Shown one piece after another: positions 35,158 to 47,036 of a DNA stretch of 64,000 nucleotides (the stretch's first letter is position 1; each line of letters opens with the position of its first letter). Location: the NCBI GenBank assembly GCA_034769895.1, contig CM068370.1:47854344-47918343 (forward strand), written 5' to 3'. The position numbers and the translations under genes are program-made. A model generated the notes under the pieces. That model was given only the letters and a program-made list of their open reading frames with translations, did not search any database and was not told the DNA's origin. This DNA is from Magicicada septendecula (taxonomy: Eukaryota > Arthropoda > Insecta > Hemiptera > Cicadidae).

Positions 35158-37641
35158 GTGGTGTCATAACTGGGATAGAACGGTTAACAGTGGACAGTTT
35201 GTACAAGAAGAGGTAATTCGTAATTAATCGATAAACAATGGATGCCAGTCAGATGATGGAAAATTTACAGGCGCTGCTGTTGCAGACGGAAAAACGACAG
35301 GATGAAAAACGTAAGCAGGAAGCAGAAGACATCACAGCATTAATACAGGAGCAGAAACAGATGCAAGAACATAGTACTGCAAAATTCGCCCCGTTATAAG
35401 GTGAGCTGAATAAACAAGTTGACAGAATATCTGAAATAGAAAAATCTGTGTCAACTATGAAAACAAGTATGTCAAGCTTTGAAGATTCAAAATATCAGAG
35501 AAATCAAAGAACGCTATTAACTGAAGTAGGGTCAGTTTTTGCAAAGGCCCCATCGTTTAATGGAAGCACCCACTGGGCAACTTATCATTGAGCTGAATAA
35601 ACAAGTTGACAGAATATCTGAAATAGAAAAATCTGTGTCAACTATGAAAACAAGTATGTCAAGCTTTGAAGATTCAAAATATCAGAGAAATCAAAGAACG
35701 CTATTAACTGAAGTAGGGTCAGTTTTTGCAAAGGCCCCATCGTTTAATGGAAGCACCCACTGGGCAACTTATCATCGCCAATTTGAAGCTGCTGCTCGCT
35801 TAAATAAGTGGATGGAAGAAGAGAAAGGCCTTTCACTCATTCTTGCGTTAAAAGGACCTGCCGCAGAGGTAATACACAAAGTGCCATCTGACAGTCAGAA
35901 CGTCTATGCAGAATTAACTAAAGCTCTGGAATTACGGTACGGTGACCAGCATTTGTGCGAAGTGTACTGTGAACAACTTAAAGCGAGGCGACAGCGTTCA
36001 GGGGAGAGCCTTCAAGAGTTTGAAGGGAATATCGACCAACTGACGAGATTGGCTTATCCCGAAGAATCGGAGGACTTCCGGAAGTGGGTTTCTCTCATTA
36101 TGTTTATTGACGGTATCAGAGATCGTCAGTTACAAGTGTTAAGAATGGCTCGGCATGATAATAAATCAGATGCTCTTGTTCATGCTCTCCGTTTTGAAGC
36201 TGCCAAGTCAGCGACCTACATTAATCAAAGTATACAATCACGTTGTAGCCAAACGGATCCAATACCACAGTATCGTCATAGCGGACGGCATAAAGAGACG
36301 ATCAGAAACAACAGTTTAAGAAGTCAGCAGCACCACAACGATCTTTCGAACCAAAGGACAAAAACAGAAGGCCGAAGTGTTACAACTGTGGGAAACGTGG
36401 TCATCTACAGGTAGACTGTTGGGAGAAGAAAATCCCGAGAGAAGGGAGTGATCGCACCAATTGGAGAAGTAAAGCTTCAGAACAGCACACAGTTTCCACG
36501 CTACATAAGATTAGTGGAAACCTGATCGTTAATGGATTTGCGGAAGGTAAACGAAGATCATTTACAGTTGACACGGGTGCTACAGTGTCCATTGTGCGCC
36601 CTGACTTAGTCAGCAACCACCAGCCTCTAATTAGCTCTTGTACAATACAGACTGTGACTGGAACCCCCATCAAGGTGCTAGGAAAGGTAGACGTATGTGT
36701 ACGCCTGGGTCTTCTCGAGTTTAACCACCAAATGCTCGTTGCAGACATTGTCGATGAAATGATTCTTGGAATGGACATTATGAATGCCTACGGATTCGTT
36801 GTGGACTTAAGAGAGAATGTCCTGAAGGTTGCCCAAGAGAAGATAAAGCTTTGCATGGCTAAAATGACAGGGTCTACCAACCATTCGATTAAGCGAGTGG
36901 CATTAGTCGAAGTAAAAGTCAACAGGTCTGGTCAAGAGGAACCCTCCCTATTGCAAGCGGAAATGGAGGAAGAACTAGCAGAGGAAATGCAAATAAGTGT
37001 AACAACAAAAGAAGTGATTGGAAAGCCAACTATGGGTGTCGAGACAAAACTCTTGCTTGTTCCTGAGCTGATAGAAGTGCCCGAGGGCAAAGTGGCTGAA
37101 GATGAGGTTACGGAAGAGGTTGTTGACGAGAACCAAGCAAACTTGGATCAGCCATGGTGTTTAGATCATTCGTACACGACACAATTGGCATGACTTCAGC
37201 AAATTTGGTGTTTGGGCAGGAGATTCGTCTTCCTGGGGACTTAATGTTCGGATCACCTGAGACTCAGTCCCAAGAGCCGCAGAACTATTCCTCGCAATTA
37301 GAAAACCAACTGCGAGAAATGAATCGCTTGGTAAGAGGACGGCTGAAGATTGCCAGTGATAAAATGAAAACTCGGTATGACATTCGCAGCAATAGTGTGG
37401 GTTTCCAAGAAGGAGATCAGGTCTGGTTGTTCAATCCAAATCGCCATCGTGGTCGCTCACCTAAGCTTAAGTCTAACTGGGAAGGACCCTACACTGTGAA
37501 AAAAAGAATTAACGATGTTGTTTATCAGATTCAACAGGAAGGACAGCGAAAGTTCAAGGTTGTCCACCTAGATCGCCTGGCTAAGTACAACTTTAGAGAC
37601 GCTTTGCCAGTTCGGGACGAACAGGCTTAAGGAGGAGGCAG

Positions 37642-38221
37642 TGTTACGACGTCACAGAAAATCTACATGTTTATCGAACGTTCCAGAGAGACCCAGAATG
37701 TAAGCGTGTGGTATACATGCTACTAGACGCATTTTGTGAGAATCTTCTCGACTGTGCCGGGCTTCACTCGGGCGCTCGGCCTGTGTCAAGGCCGTAGTTA
37801 ATTACGTAGTTCACATGAGAGATAAGACGCAGTTTGGAAGCTTCTGGTGTGTGAGCGTGACTATAAATACATGGGGTAGCGGCCTTAGTTTTCAGTTCAA
37901 TGCGAGATATTGGATAGTGCAGTTCGAGAGTACAGCTGCGATATATTTCCAGAGCGGTTCGAGTTATTACTGTATACGTTCAAGTAGTTATTAGTGGTGT
38001 TGCGTTTTCTAATCAGATGGTATAATTGTAATACAACTGAGTTTTAATATTAGTGGACATTTTATTGCGGGTGAGCAATTTTCATTTGATTTGTTGTAGA
38101 GACTGTATTGTTAATTACGAACTGTTTTACTGTAACAATTAAAGGTGTGATTAGTGACTTAATTGGTGTCTTGTATTTTGTTTCCACTGTACCTACGACG
38201 ATCGAGTAGACCGGCGTAACA
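37642..38221 (+). repeat. Right LTR of the 34.6 kb Ty3/gypsy element
   Basis: Starts TGTTACGACGTCACAG and ends CCGGCGTAACA. A purine tract (TTAAGGAGGAGGCAG) precedes it. Confidence 0.9.
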
Positions 38222-38473
38222 ATATACAAAATTAATGTCACTTTACATAATCCAATGAAAATGAAAGCCCCAAAACTCTCTAAAAGTATCTTGATGTAAC
38301 TGGGAGCTGAACTTGCAGTTAAGGCTGTCGATTTGAAAATGACAAAGTCTTGCCCAAAACTGTAACCAATGTATTAACTAGTAAGAAAAAGATTATCTCT
38401 ATATTTGGTTCTTACATGCAAATAATCTGAGTCTGACAGAATTATTACATTTTATTATTTATTATTTCTATTG

Positions 38474-38904
38474 GGGGGTCAAAGGCTGGTAAAGAGTGTC
38501 GGGGGTTATACAGGATGCCGATTTCTGTATAGCATTTAAAACCCTGAGAAATGCTCACTGAATTTAAAACCTCTGCCAAAAAATCCTACTTCTACGTCCA
38601 CGAAGACATGAATCACATGACCCCTAGGCAATGCATGGCGTGCAATGGATGTACGTTATGTAGCAGAAAGAAGGGGGTGAGGGGCGAGTTTCCGGCACCC
38701 ATAAATACCGGAACCTATCGGCTAAGGGAGACAACCCCAACAGAAAAACTGGCAGGACAAAAGGCCGTAAGGTGGCAGCCCCACCATTTGTCTACTCTGC
38801 TACGAGATTGGTAACCTGTACAGAGGAATCTACTATTTACTCCAAGTTCCCCAATTAGCCTCGGAAATTGCCTAAAACATGAAGTGCACAAGAAGAAGAA
38901 GAAG
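38474..38904 (+). mobile_element. Retroposon with (AAG)n tail and 13 bp target duplication
   Basis: ATTATTTCTATTG is present at 38461-38473 and 38905-38917. The insert begins GGGGGTCAAAGGCTGG and ends in AAG repeats. An 87-codon open frame (38551-38814) with a CxxCxxC-like stretch has no family that I recognise. It could be a truncated LINE or a SINE. Confidence 0.65.
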
Positions 38905-38929
38905 ATTATTTCTATTGTTTTAGCGCTGT

Positions 38930-39845
38930 TGTTAATGTGAGAGACGTTAATCGTAATACAGAAGATACAAAATCATGTCTTTATTAAAAAATACATACAA
39001 AAATAATGGTAAATTAGAAAATACCAGTATTATCATTAAAACAAATAGTACTCATTATTGCACAACCACATGTGTACACAATGTATTTGTTTTATTTCAT
39101 TGGTAATATCACCTCAGTACTCTTATCAACACATTTTAATGGTAAAAAGGGCATTTCATATTGAAACCGTGTTTTGACAATACACGCTGTTATCACTATA
39201 GTTGGTGTTTTAAAAGATATTAATACAGTATTAGAATATTTCATTTAACGTTCTTATCAACGAATGCCACTTAACAACAAGCACTGCTAGGTATAAATAC
39301 AATAGAAATAAATACATTTTAATCTTATTTACTGCTTTATGGTCACTTCTTTATCATTCCGTTGATAAGAAAAATGCCTTTTACTATCACACTTATGTTA
39401 GCCTAGGGGGTCTCATAATAGTTAACAGTTTAATAGACTATCAATTTAAACTACTGACATACATACTATACTGTGGACCACCAGATCTGTCACACATGGT
39501 AACAAGCAAGATAAAGTAAAATTAAAATGTTACTAACATTGTATCTGGTACATGCTTGCTGTGTAGGTCCCTGAAATGACAGGTGACATTTAGACAAAAC
39601 AAGTTAATTCCATTACCTTTTGTGAATTATTAACATTGTTTCGATTAAATTTGATAACAGGTTACAACAAAATTGCGGAACTGAATTTGGACTAAATGTG
39701 TGTGAATCTGCAGTATCAAAATGAATCAACATAAACATTTATTATGTTTACAGTCAACCAATTTTGGACAACTATAAAAGTGTTTATATGTACAATATTG
39801 TAACAAACCGAAATTATACAGAAGCACTATCAACATATTTATTCT
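38930..39845. other. Nothing recognised
   Basis: AT-rich intergenic DNA with no supported feature. Confidence 0.4.
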
Positions 39846-39849
39846 TGCT

Positions 39850-39975
39850 TGGATATGTTTTGAGTATCATAGGATAGGATGCTTGTTTGGATATGCTCAT
39901 AGTCAGCTCTATTGATGATGGCTCAAAAATGCCTGACGATAAGCATACTCACTGCATGATTCTCAAAACATGTAC
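39850..39975 (+). mobile_element. Degraded foldback, possible ribozyme remnant
   Basis: ATATGTTTTGAGTATCAT on the left is an imperfect inverted copy of ATGATTCTCAAAACATGT on the right. CTGACGA at about 39932 and AAAACATGT at about 39968 are in hammerhead order, but helix II is poor. Confidence 0.4.
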
Positions 39976-40312
39976 AGTTAAGAATATACTATCTCCATAG
40001 TACTTTTATATAATTTGTATTTATTAGTACATCAAAAAAAAAGGAACTTATTTTAGTGTAAGTAACCAAAACGTTTTCCTAAGCATTTAGTATACTATAT
40101 AAAACATATTTGTAAAGACAAACTTACTTGTATCAATAACCTTCCAATTTTTTTTTCCTTTACTTAAATATGCAATTGTTATTGTTAATTTATATATAAA
40201 CGCTGCTTAAGTAGCATTTACAGCTTACATGAAATATTGCTACAATATAATTTGGTCAACCAAGATAACTATGCTGGAGACAAAGTCACTCTAAGTACGC
40301 TAAAAAATTATG

Positions 40313-40496
40313 AACAGAATTATCACTGTTGCACACCACTATAGAAAAATTATTCCGATTAGCACTTTCAAGCTTCTCAATTCCGAACTGACGAGCTGAG
40401 AAGCTTGAAAGCGCTAATCGGAATAATTTTTCTATAGTGGTGTGCAACAGTGATAATTCTGTTTGTGATTATAACCACTAACACAACTTTCTTCAT
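40313..40496. mobile_element. Palindromic Penelope-type element, family G
   Basis: 67 bp inverted arms (40313-40379 and 40397-40463), a 17 nt centre and a 33 nt extension (40464-40496). TAAAAAATTATG is repeated exactly at 40301-40312 and 40497-40508. The plus strand across the centre has a hammerhead-like core. Confidence 0.8.
40380..40424 (+). ncRNA. Hammerhead-like fold with strong helix I, family G
   Basis: ATTCCGA (40380-40386) can pair fully with TCGGAAT (40418-40424) as helix I. CTGACGA is at 40388-40394, GAAA at 40407-40410, self-complementary AGCGCT for helix III, and CTA as cleavage triplet. Helix II (GCT-GAGA-AGC) leaves two extra U before GAAA, so this copy looks two bases short on one side. 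Confidence 0.55.
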
Positions 40497-40539
40497 TAAA
40501 AAATTATGGCGTATATTATAATAATCCAACCAATAGTTG

Positions 40540-40840
40540 TTACACAATACAGACACGGTGTTAAATTTAAAAAAAGCCATACTAGATGCAATGGAGAACA
40601 AGAACAAAACCTGTATAACGAAAGAGATCGTAAGTAAAAGGCCAAATTTGTTTAGACATGTTCAAGAATCTTCTAGTACACTAGAAGGGATGAAAGTAAC
40701 AGGACAACTCAGAAAATGATGGACAGACAGTATGGGTAATGGTTTAAACATGGAGTGAAGAATTGGAACGATTAGGCAGAAAATATAAAGGGCACGTCAG
40801 TAACGGAAAAGGAACAGAAAAACTGTATAATTACAGGACT
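40540..40840 (+). mobile_element. LINE C-terminal remnant
   Basis: ITKEIVSKRPNLFRHVQESSSTLEGMKVTGQLRK, then a stop and WTDSM, resembles the RRLRFFGHV...LE..I..G..RGRQR..W.D tail of LINE reverse transcriptases. It is short and degraded. Confidence 0.45.
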
Positions 40841-42500
40841 AGTCCCTCTCAAAGGTGTCAAAAGGTTGTAGCATGACTAACCACTTTACCCACTAATATC
40901 TTTAACATTTAAAGGAGGCTAAAGTGATTTGCTATTCGAGCTACCAAGAAAAACAGTTATTTATATCTTGTGGTGTGATACATGAATTTATAATGAACAA
41001 GAATGGATAATTTGTAAAGTATACATTTACTATAATTGTAGAGTTTCTACAGGAACCACTGTTTCATTGAAGTACATCACAGTATGGCTTTATTACATTT
41101 CTATATCACTGACACTTATTACTGTTTACAGTGCTTGTCAAAAGAAACATAATTCTGCACCACTACAAAGTTTCAGTATGAATGTTACATTTTGTTACTG
41201 ATACCACTGAAAATTCACTATTGAGAACAGATTAAGTAGGTTTACTAGTGATTTGTAATAGTGCCAAAACACTAGTAGCATAGGAAAAAAATGTTTTGAT
41301 AACTCTTATTACTGTCAGTACAAAAAAGAATACATTATTAGATCAATGTCAGCTCAAGGAAAAACTCTTGTCCTTGAAGTTTTTGTACGCTGTCTGATTG
41401 TAATATACATTAAAAGCAGAATCATTTTCTACACCTGGTATTTCTTTCACAAAGTGGAAGGAACTGATTCCTCCATTAATACATTATCACGTTTCATAAA
41501 AATAAAATATGTTTATAGTTTTTTTTTTAATTTCTACAGGCTACTAGGTTACAAACTATTAGCTTCATTTAGATACTCTATTGGAAAACAAATTTATAAT
41601 TATTTACACCTATTTTTTTCTAATAAAAATTCTTAATTTTCTGAAGTATGTATGAGCTGTACATTTAAAAATTTATTTTCAAAAGTAATGAAACATACCT
41701 GTCAACGATAAGCCTGTTGTATTTTAAAAGGGTAGTTTTTATACACAATACTAAAGAAACTAATTTTTCTGTATGAAATCAACAACTTGTATATTTCCAT
41801 ATGGAACAATAAATCAATCCTACAGTTGTTTATAAATTACAAAATAATCTCATATACACGAGTAATAGTAGTAATAAATTATTGTAAATTCTTTCTATTA
41901 AGTACAGTATTACGAATTACATACTTATCTAAAGCTGCATAAAAATAATTCATCCTTGCAGTATACTGAATCATGCGTAATCAACAACAAAATTTGGTCT
42001 ACGATTAACTTACATATCTATAATTTGTATATGCATACAGATTATCATCATGTCTACATATTCATGTATATGTATGTACAAACATACATATACATATATA
42101 CGTACGCATGCAAATTTTATTCTATCATATCACTGTATCTAAAAAAATACAATTTAAAATATTATATTCATTTATAAATCGTTTACTTAGTAAATATACA
42201 CATAATATATTGATAATGGTCAAAAGACATAAGCACGATAACTGACTGATTTTTAAGGTCAAGTGATGACTTCACTGGAACCAGCGTATGTCCTGAAACA
42301 ATAGAAAGTATTAAACAACTATCATATTGTTACAGACATTAATAAATGTTATAAAAATAGTCTTACACCCATACGCAAACACACAATTGATTGTTGTCAG
42401 TTTGTTTTCTTAATTTATTATGTTATTATTGTTGTACACGCAAGTTTAAATACACCCTGACTTGTATATCATAAAAATTATATTAATATTATAATGATAA
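40841..42500. other. Nothing recognised
   Basis: AT-rich DNA. Open frames here are short and low-complexity. A run of TACATA/TATATA repeats lies at 42050-42110. Confidence 0.4.
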
Positions 42501-42769
42501 TACAGTAGAAGCCCGATATAGCGCGGCTGTCGGGTGACATACTTTCCCCCGCGTTATAGGCGTAACCGCGATATATCGGAAGGTGACCTGTACAGTGACA
42601 AATGATGGGGAGGAAGGACCGGGAAAAAGGCTACAGCATAATGCACTACTATATACTGTACGTAAATTATGTCACCAAATGTACAAATAAAAAATAAGAA
42701 AACTGTATTTTAATCCAATGGAATATAAAATACACTATTTATACATTGCTCACTTGACCTACTGTAGAC

Positions 42770-44104
42770 CTAATTGTTGGTCTTAAAAAAGTCCGTAATT
42801 GTTGTTTGACGGGATAATGCACAGCGTTTCTTTTCCGCGTATTGTTTTATAAACGCGAGGTGCAGCAGATGAACATTATTAGATTCACTTTGCCTCTCCA
42901 TCCACGAAATTACTTTGTTTATGTGTATTATCACTTCACTAACATTTGGAATAACTTCTTTCACTTCCACCCCATTTTCATTTCCATCATCGTCATCGTC
43001 TTCTTTTTCTTCGCAATTTGCATTTCGGACTGCATCGATGATATCTTTATCTCCTATACATTCTGTAACAGGCTCACCGTTGTCAACTTCTGCCCAGTCA
43101 TTCAAGTCATCTAGAGTGAAGTTGCAATGCAGAGCACTACTCGCAGACTGTACATCACTATTAGTGAATCCGGCAACAGAGCAATTTCCATCGGCGATGT
43201 TTTGTTCAAAGGAACATTTCTTCCAGCAATTCTGAATCGTAGCCGTACTAATACTTTCCCATGCAAGACCTATTGAATACGCAACTGTTTTCAGGTTTAT
43301 TGACTTAAGGTAAATTTCCATTTCCTCATCAGAATTCACTATAGTACTCAGAAGTTCACGGCGGTAATGCGCTTTAAATGCTTTTATGATGCCTTGATCT
43401 AATGGCTGGATCAGTGCTGTAGTGTTTTTCGGCAAGAACATGACTCCGATTTTCCCATCTCTTGACTGTAGCATATCAGCAGGTGGATGTGCTGGACAGT
43501 GGTCAAGGGTCAGTACAGCTTTTTCTTCGAGGTTGAGTGACCGCAGGTGGCTTCTCACAGATGGAACAAATTCTTCATGGAACCATTTACCGAAAATATC
43601 ACTTGTCATCCAAGCATTTTTTGTATTACGATATGTGATGGGTAATGACTTCATGTTAACATGTTGAAAGCATCTAGGATTTTGGCTTTTCCCTATTTTC
43701 CCTACACAGAGAGGTTTAACTTTGTGGCTGCCTGATTTATTTGTGGCAAACAGGAGGGTAACTCTATCCTTATTTATTTTTAATCCAGATTTATTTATTG
43801 AATTATTCACATCCAGAGTTCTGGTAGGAAGCATTCGAAAATACAGAGCAGTTTCATCACAGTTATACACTTGATGGTCATTTAAATCGTTATTGATCAT
43901 TACTTTGTTTAATGCCTGAGGAAAAAGTGTTGCAGCTTCACTGTCACATGATCGTGCTTCCCCTTCAATGCTTATCTGGCTTATACCATGACGAGATTTC
44001 CATCGCGAAAACCACCCATCAGATGCATTAAAGTCACTGTTGCCATGTAAATCACTATGGAATTTCACAGCTTGAGCTCTAATAACTGGTCCTGACAGTG
44101 GCAC
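42770..44104 (-). pseudogene. pogo/Tigger transposase, DNA-binding end and DDE domain
   Basis: 444 codons from an internal methionine. SDGWFSRWKSRHGI is the end of the CENP-B-type DNA-binding region. The DDE catalytic core follows: YNCDETALYFRMLP (first Asp), LTLDHCPAHPP (second Asp) and LIQPLDQGIIKAFKAHYRR (third Asp region). The C-terminal tail is acidic (EEKEDDDDDGNENG) and the protein ends SRQTTITDFFKTNN, a usual Tigger ending. Sequence upstream (LYRWFLIKRSEGV) continues in frame to a stop, so the true N-terminus lies in the segment at 44167-44379. In intact copies the protein cuts and pastes the element at TA. Confidence 0.92.
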
Positions 44105-44166
44105 ACCTTCACTTCGTTTTATTAAAAACCACCTGTACAGACGCTAATCTAGTTCACTATCCTTAC

Positions 44167-44379
44167 CTACTTTAGTCTTTTTTCTTTGCAACCCCACTCA
44201 CTTTCAACTGTGTTTACAAAACTTGTAAGTTTATCTTCTTCCTTCATCCACCCTCTAATTGTTCCTTCTGGGATGCTACACTCACGTGATAAACTTGCCT
44301 TTGACTCTCCGTTCTTCACACGATCAATTATTTTGAGTTTATCACTCACAGAATATGCTTTCCTTTTCTGCGACATCAC
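44167..44379 (-). pseudogene. pogo/Tigger transposase N-terminal helix-turn-helix
   Basis: MSQKRKAYSVSDKLKIIDRVKNGESKASLSRECSIPEGTIRGWMKEEDKL is the first DNA-binding helix-turn-helix of Tigger transposases and CENP-B-like proteins. It is separated from the rest by the frameshift and stop noted for the element. Confidence 0.88.
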
Positions 44380-44800
44380 AAAACTCTACACTATGCGAAT
44401 TTATGACAAAGACTATACACTTTGATAAGATAATATCAGAGTATGATCTTATACTGTAATATAAGAGTATGAAGGAGAGAAGGGATTTAGTTGGCTGCTT
44501 GCCTTGGCATGAATTCTTAGAAACGTAGAGACTGTAAATACAGGGCAATTGTTTATGTCTACAGGTACACTTGAACTGGCAATTCTGGCTGTTATTTACA
44601 ACACCGTTTCCAACAACAAGCCTTTGTTTACAATAAACGCAACGCATTCCAATGTGGCTATGGAAGTCATGATAAACAATTCATAATTTACTCACTCTCT
44701 ACAAGTAAGAATTTTCGCTAATAACGGGCGACATACTCTTCACCGCGTTATATCCAAATCCGCGGTATATCGGACCGTGCTATATCGGGCTTCTACTGTA

Positions 44801-45929
44801 ATGTCATACACCTGTAAGGGAAGCTAGGCATAATGATTACATAAGTATTCAAAAATAGCTGTTCTTTACATTTTTTAAATTACACACATTATTTTTTTAT
44901 ACACAAATTTTTTGGGATGAAAAAATTGTCATATTTTACACAGAACAATAAACCAACTACTGTTCATAAACTGTATATAGTAGAGCGAGAGCTGGCAATG
45001 AAAATGCTCACTGTATTTCAGTACACTTGATACTTTGCACAGAAATTTAACTTGACTTGCTAGAAATGGAGTGGGGAGTCTGGCGACTTGCTACCAGTTC
45101 CCTTGCTACCCTCAAGGCCTCAAAGGATTAAAAAATTAATTAATAAAATGTTATAGCAGTCGAGCTGAATTTTATACATGTTTTTCAGAATATATTTTTA
45201 TAACTTCTTGCAAACAGGCAGACAAATATTCTGGTTCCAGACCAAGTGAAAGGTCGGCAGAGAGTATCACACTATTAATGATTTAAAATTTTGTTTACTT
45301 TAGGTAATATTTTTTATGAAAAAAATTTTTTTTTCACATTTATAAAAAAATCATTGTAGAGTTACTGACTTTTTAAATCTTTTATCCTGAATCCTCTCTT
45401 TACTCTGTCCCTACGATAATAATGGATGTTATTGGAGCTGTTTTATTAGAGTGTGATGGCATAATTTTATTAATGCACTTTTTCTGACTTGGCAGCTTCA
45501 AACGGACAAAAATGTTTGAGCTATTCGGTGACGTGCCATTGTGCCATTCATGATATCTGTTGTTCAACACAATATAAGCAACTGACTTTACAGTTTCTGA
45601 GGTTACTGGTGGACACACCAGAGAGCACTACACTACTAAAACATACATCATAACAAACTGTCTTAAAGGAAGAAGTCTAGAACTGTTTTTCCTATTCGTT
45701 TGCTCTTTGAGCTTTATTTTAAACAAATTGATGCCACAATTAATAATGGTTTGCTCAAATAATTTTGTCTACAATAAAAAAAATGGATGTCCATTGTTGA
45801 ACTGCTATATAAATAAATTATACATCACACACACACACACACACACACACATCACATTTAAGTCTACAATGATGCAAAATTCAAGTGTGTGTGTGTGTAT
45901 GCTGTATGCGAAGATTCTAGATGGAGAGG
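44801..45929. other. Nothing recognised; short (CA)n
   Basis: AT-rich flank downstream of the Rim2 gene. (CA)n at 45829-45851 and (GT)n near 45886. No supported gene. Confidence 0.4.
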
Positions 45930-45931
45930 TA

Positions 45932-46687
45932 CAGTAGACGCCATCTCGTCCGGCCACCTCGGGACCAGACCCTAGGCCGGATTACAAAATGGCCGGACGA
46001 CTCGAAAATACGCTATAATGATGAAATAACACTCTTTAATGAATGATCCATACAATAAATGACCCAATACAGTATATATAAATTACTAATAATTATAATT
46101 ACTCACCCTCACTTTATGGTAGCAAGCAAAAAAACAAACAAGGAAAATTACTACATAAATTCGGCATTCCTGCATAAACCATAACCACAAAGCATCGTCT
46201 ACTAATTCGTTATTTGGTTTTTTTAAAGTGCATCGCGTCGAAAGCACTTTTGCAGTTTCAATTTGAGTGCAGAAAGTCTCAATCGATTTTCTGTTTCAGC
46301 GCCAGTCATTAACAGTACTCTTGCCTACATTAAAATCTTGGCAAATACTCTGGACCGATTCACCCTTATCGAGACGCTGAAGGACTTGTAATTTTTGGTC
46401 CATAGACACGAACGTGTGTTTTCGTTTCGCACTCATGTTGGAAAACGTTTTTATTTACACAGATACATACAGTATTACTATATACAGATATATTTACACA
46501 GAACTCACAACATAAGACATACATCTGCACATGAACAAAAGTGCGAGTCAACTGAGCTACATATATTTTCCGTTTAACAAGTTGGGGCCTGTCATTGGAG
46601 GCTCGTCTAGACTGTGTGACTCACCGTATGGCTGGCCGAACCATCAACGGCCGATCCAACAGAGGCCGGACTAGAGGGCGTCTACTG
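45932..46687 (-). mobile_element. Internally deleted Tigger-like element
   Basis: CAGTAGACGCCATCTCGTCC and GAGGGCGTCTACTG are inverted ends, and TA precedes the left end. Minus-strand MSAKRKHTFVSMDQKLQVLQRLDKGESVQSICQDFNVGKSTVNDWR (46434 down to about 46297) is a Tigger/jerky-type helix-turn-helix, followed by a stop. The DDE part is absent. Confidence 0.8.
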
Positions 46688-46794
46688 TGTTTTTTCCACC
46701 CACCTTTAAGATAACTACACACAAGTTCTACACAACCATATTAGAAGAGTGCAATATTAGTTTATAAGTCATGGTGTATATAATACCTTGTTTG

Positions 46795-47036
46795 TTAGGC
46801 ATCATATTCTTCTTGATCATAAAAATTGCTATTGTTATCACAGTACGTGGTGAGTAAGTAAACAACAGCTTCATAAGTAGCCATCATGATTGCTGTGTTG
46901 GGTATCTGGCGGACGAGCTGTGTAGCCAAGCCTCTGTACAACCCTCTGTAACCTTCTGCTCTGTACACTATTCCGATAGTCTGCCAGAATCCTTTACACT
47001 TGCTGCCTTCTTCTCTTAGTCTTGTCCGAGCGACTT
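46795..47036 (-). CDS. Rim2: Mitochondrial pyrimidine nucleotide carrier, last exon
   Basis: The minus-strand exon starts after TTGATTGCAG; two bases complete a Glu codon. It reads [79 protein letters not shown] and a TAA stop. [13 protein letters not shown], joined to the previous exon, is the third carrier signature; [22 protein letters not shown] is the helix 6 region specific to the Rim2/SLC25A33/A36 group. The family moves pyrimidine nucleotides into the matrix for mitochondrial DNA and RNA synthesis. The gene converges on the oxoglutarate carrier about 20 kb away. Confidence 0.95.

Larger units (their letters stand above)
34573..38221 (+). mobile_element. Short Ty3/gypsy LTR element, fairly young
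   Basis: LTRs at 34573-35157 and 37642-38221, differing at about 2% of positions by eye. ATAT at 34569-34572 and 38222-38225 is a perfect 4 bp target duplication. Between the LTRs are a primer-binding-type segment like that of the 16.0 kb element, gag-like sequence (about 35240-36420), a protease region (about 36560-36800, with VDTGATVSIV) and the tail of integrase (about 37190-37630). No reverse transcriptase region was seen, and the element is 3.65 kb against 6 kb for its relative. It cannot be autonomous. Its integrase tail is very similar to that of the older element. Confidence 0.92.
42503..44798 (-). mobile_element. pogo/Tigger transposon, nearly whole
   Basis: Ends CAGTAGAAGCCCGATATAGC and GCTATATCGGGCTTCTACTG are inverted repeats with TA on each side (42501-42502 and 44799-44800). 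Subterminal repeats CCGCGTTATA and CGATATATCGG add to them. The minus strand encodes a helix-turn-helix and a DDE transposase. Two lesions were noticed: a frameshift after EKRLK (near 44165) and a stop before RLYRWF (near 44145). Confidence 0.92.

Noticed and set aside
41346-41636. 96-codon open frame
   Set aside because: Hydrophobic, low-complexity and AT-driven; no homology seen and no neighbouring exons.
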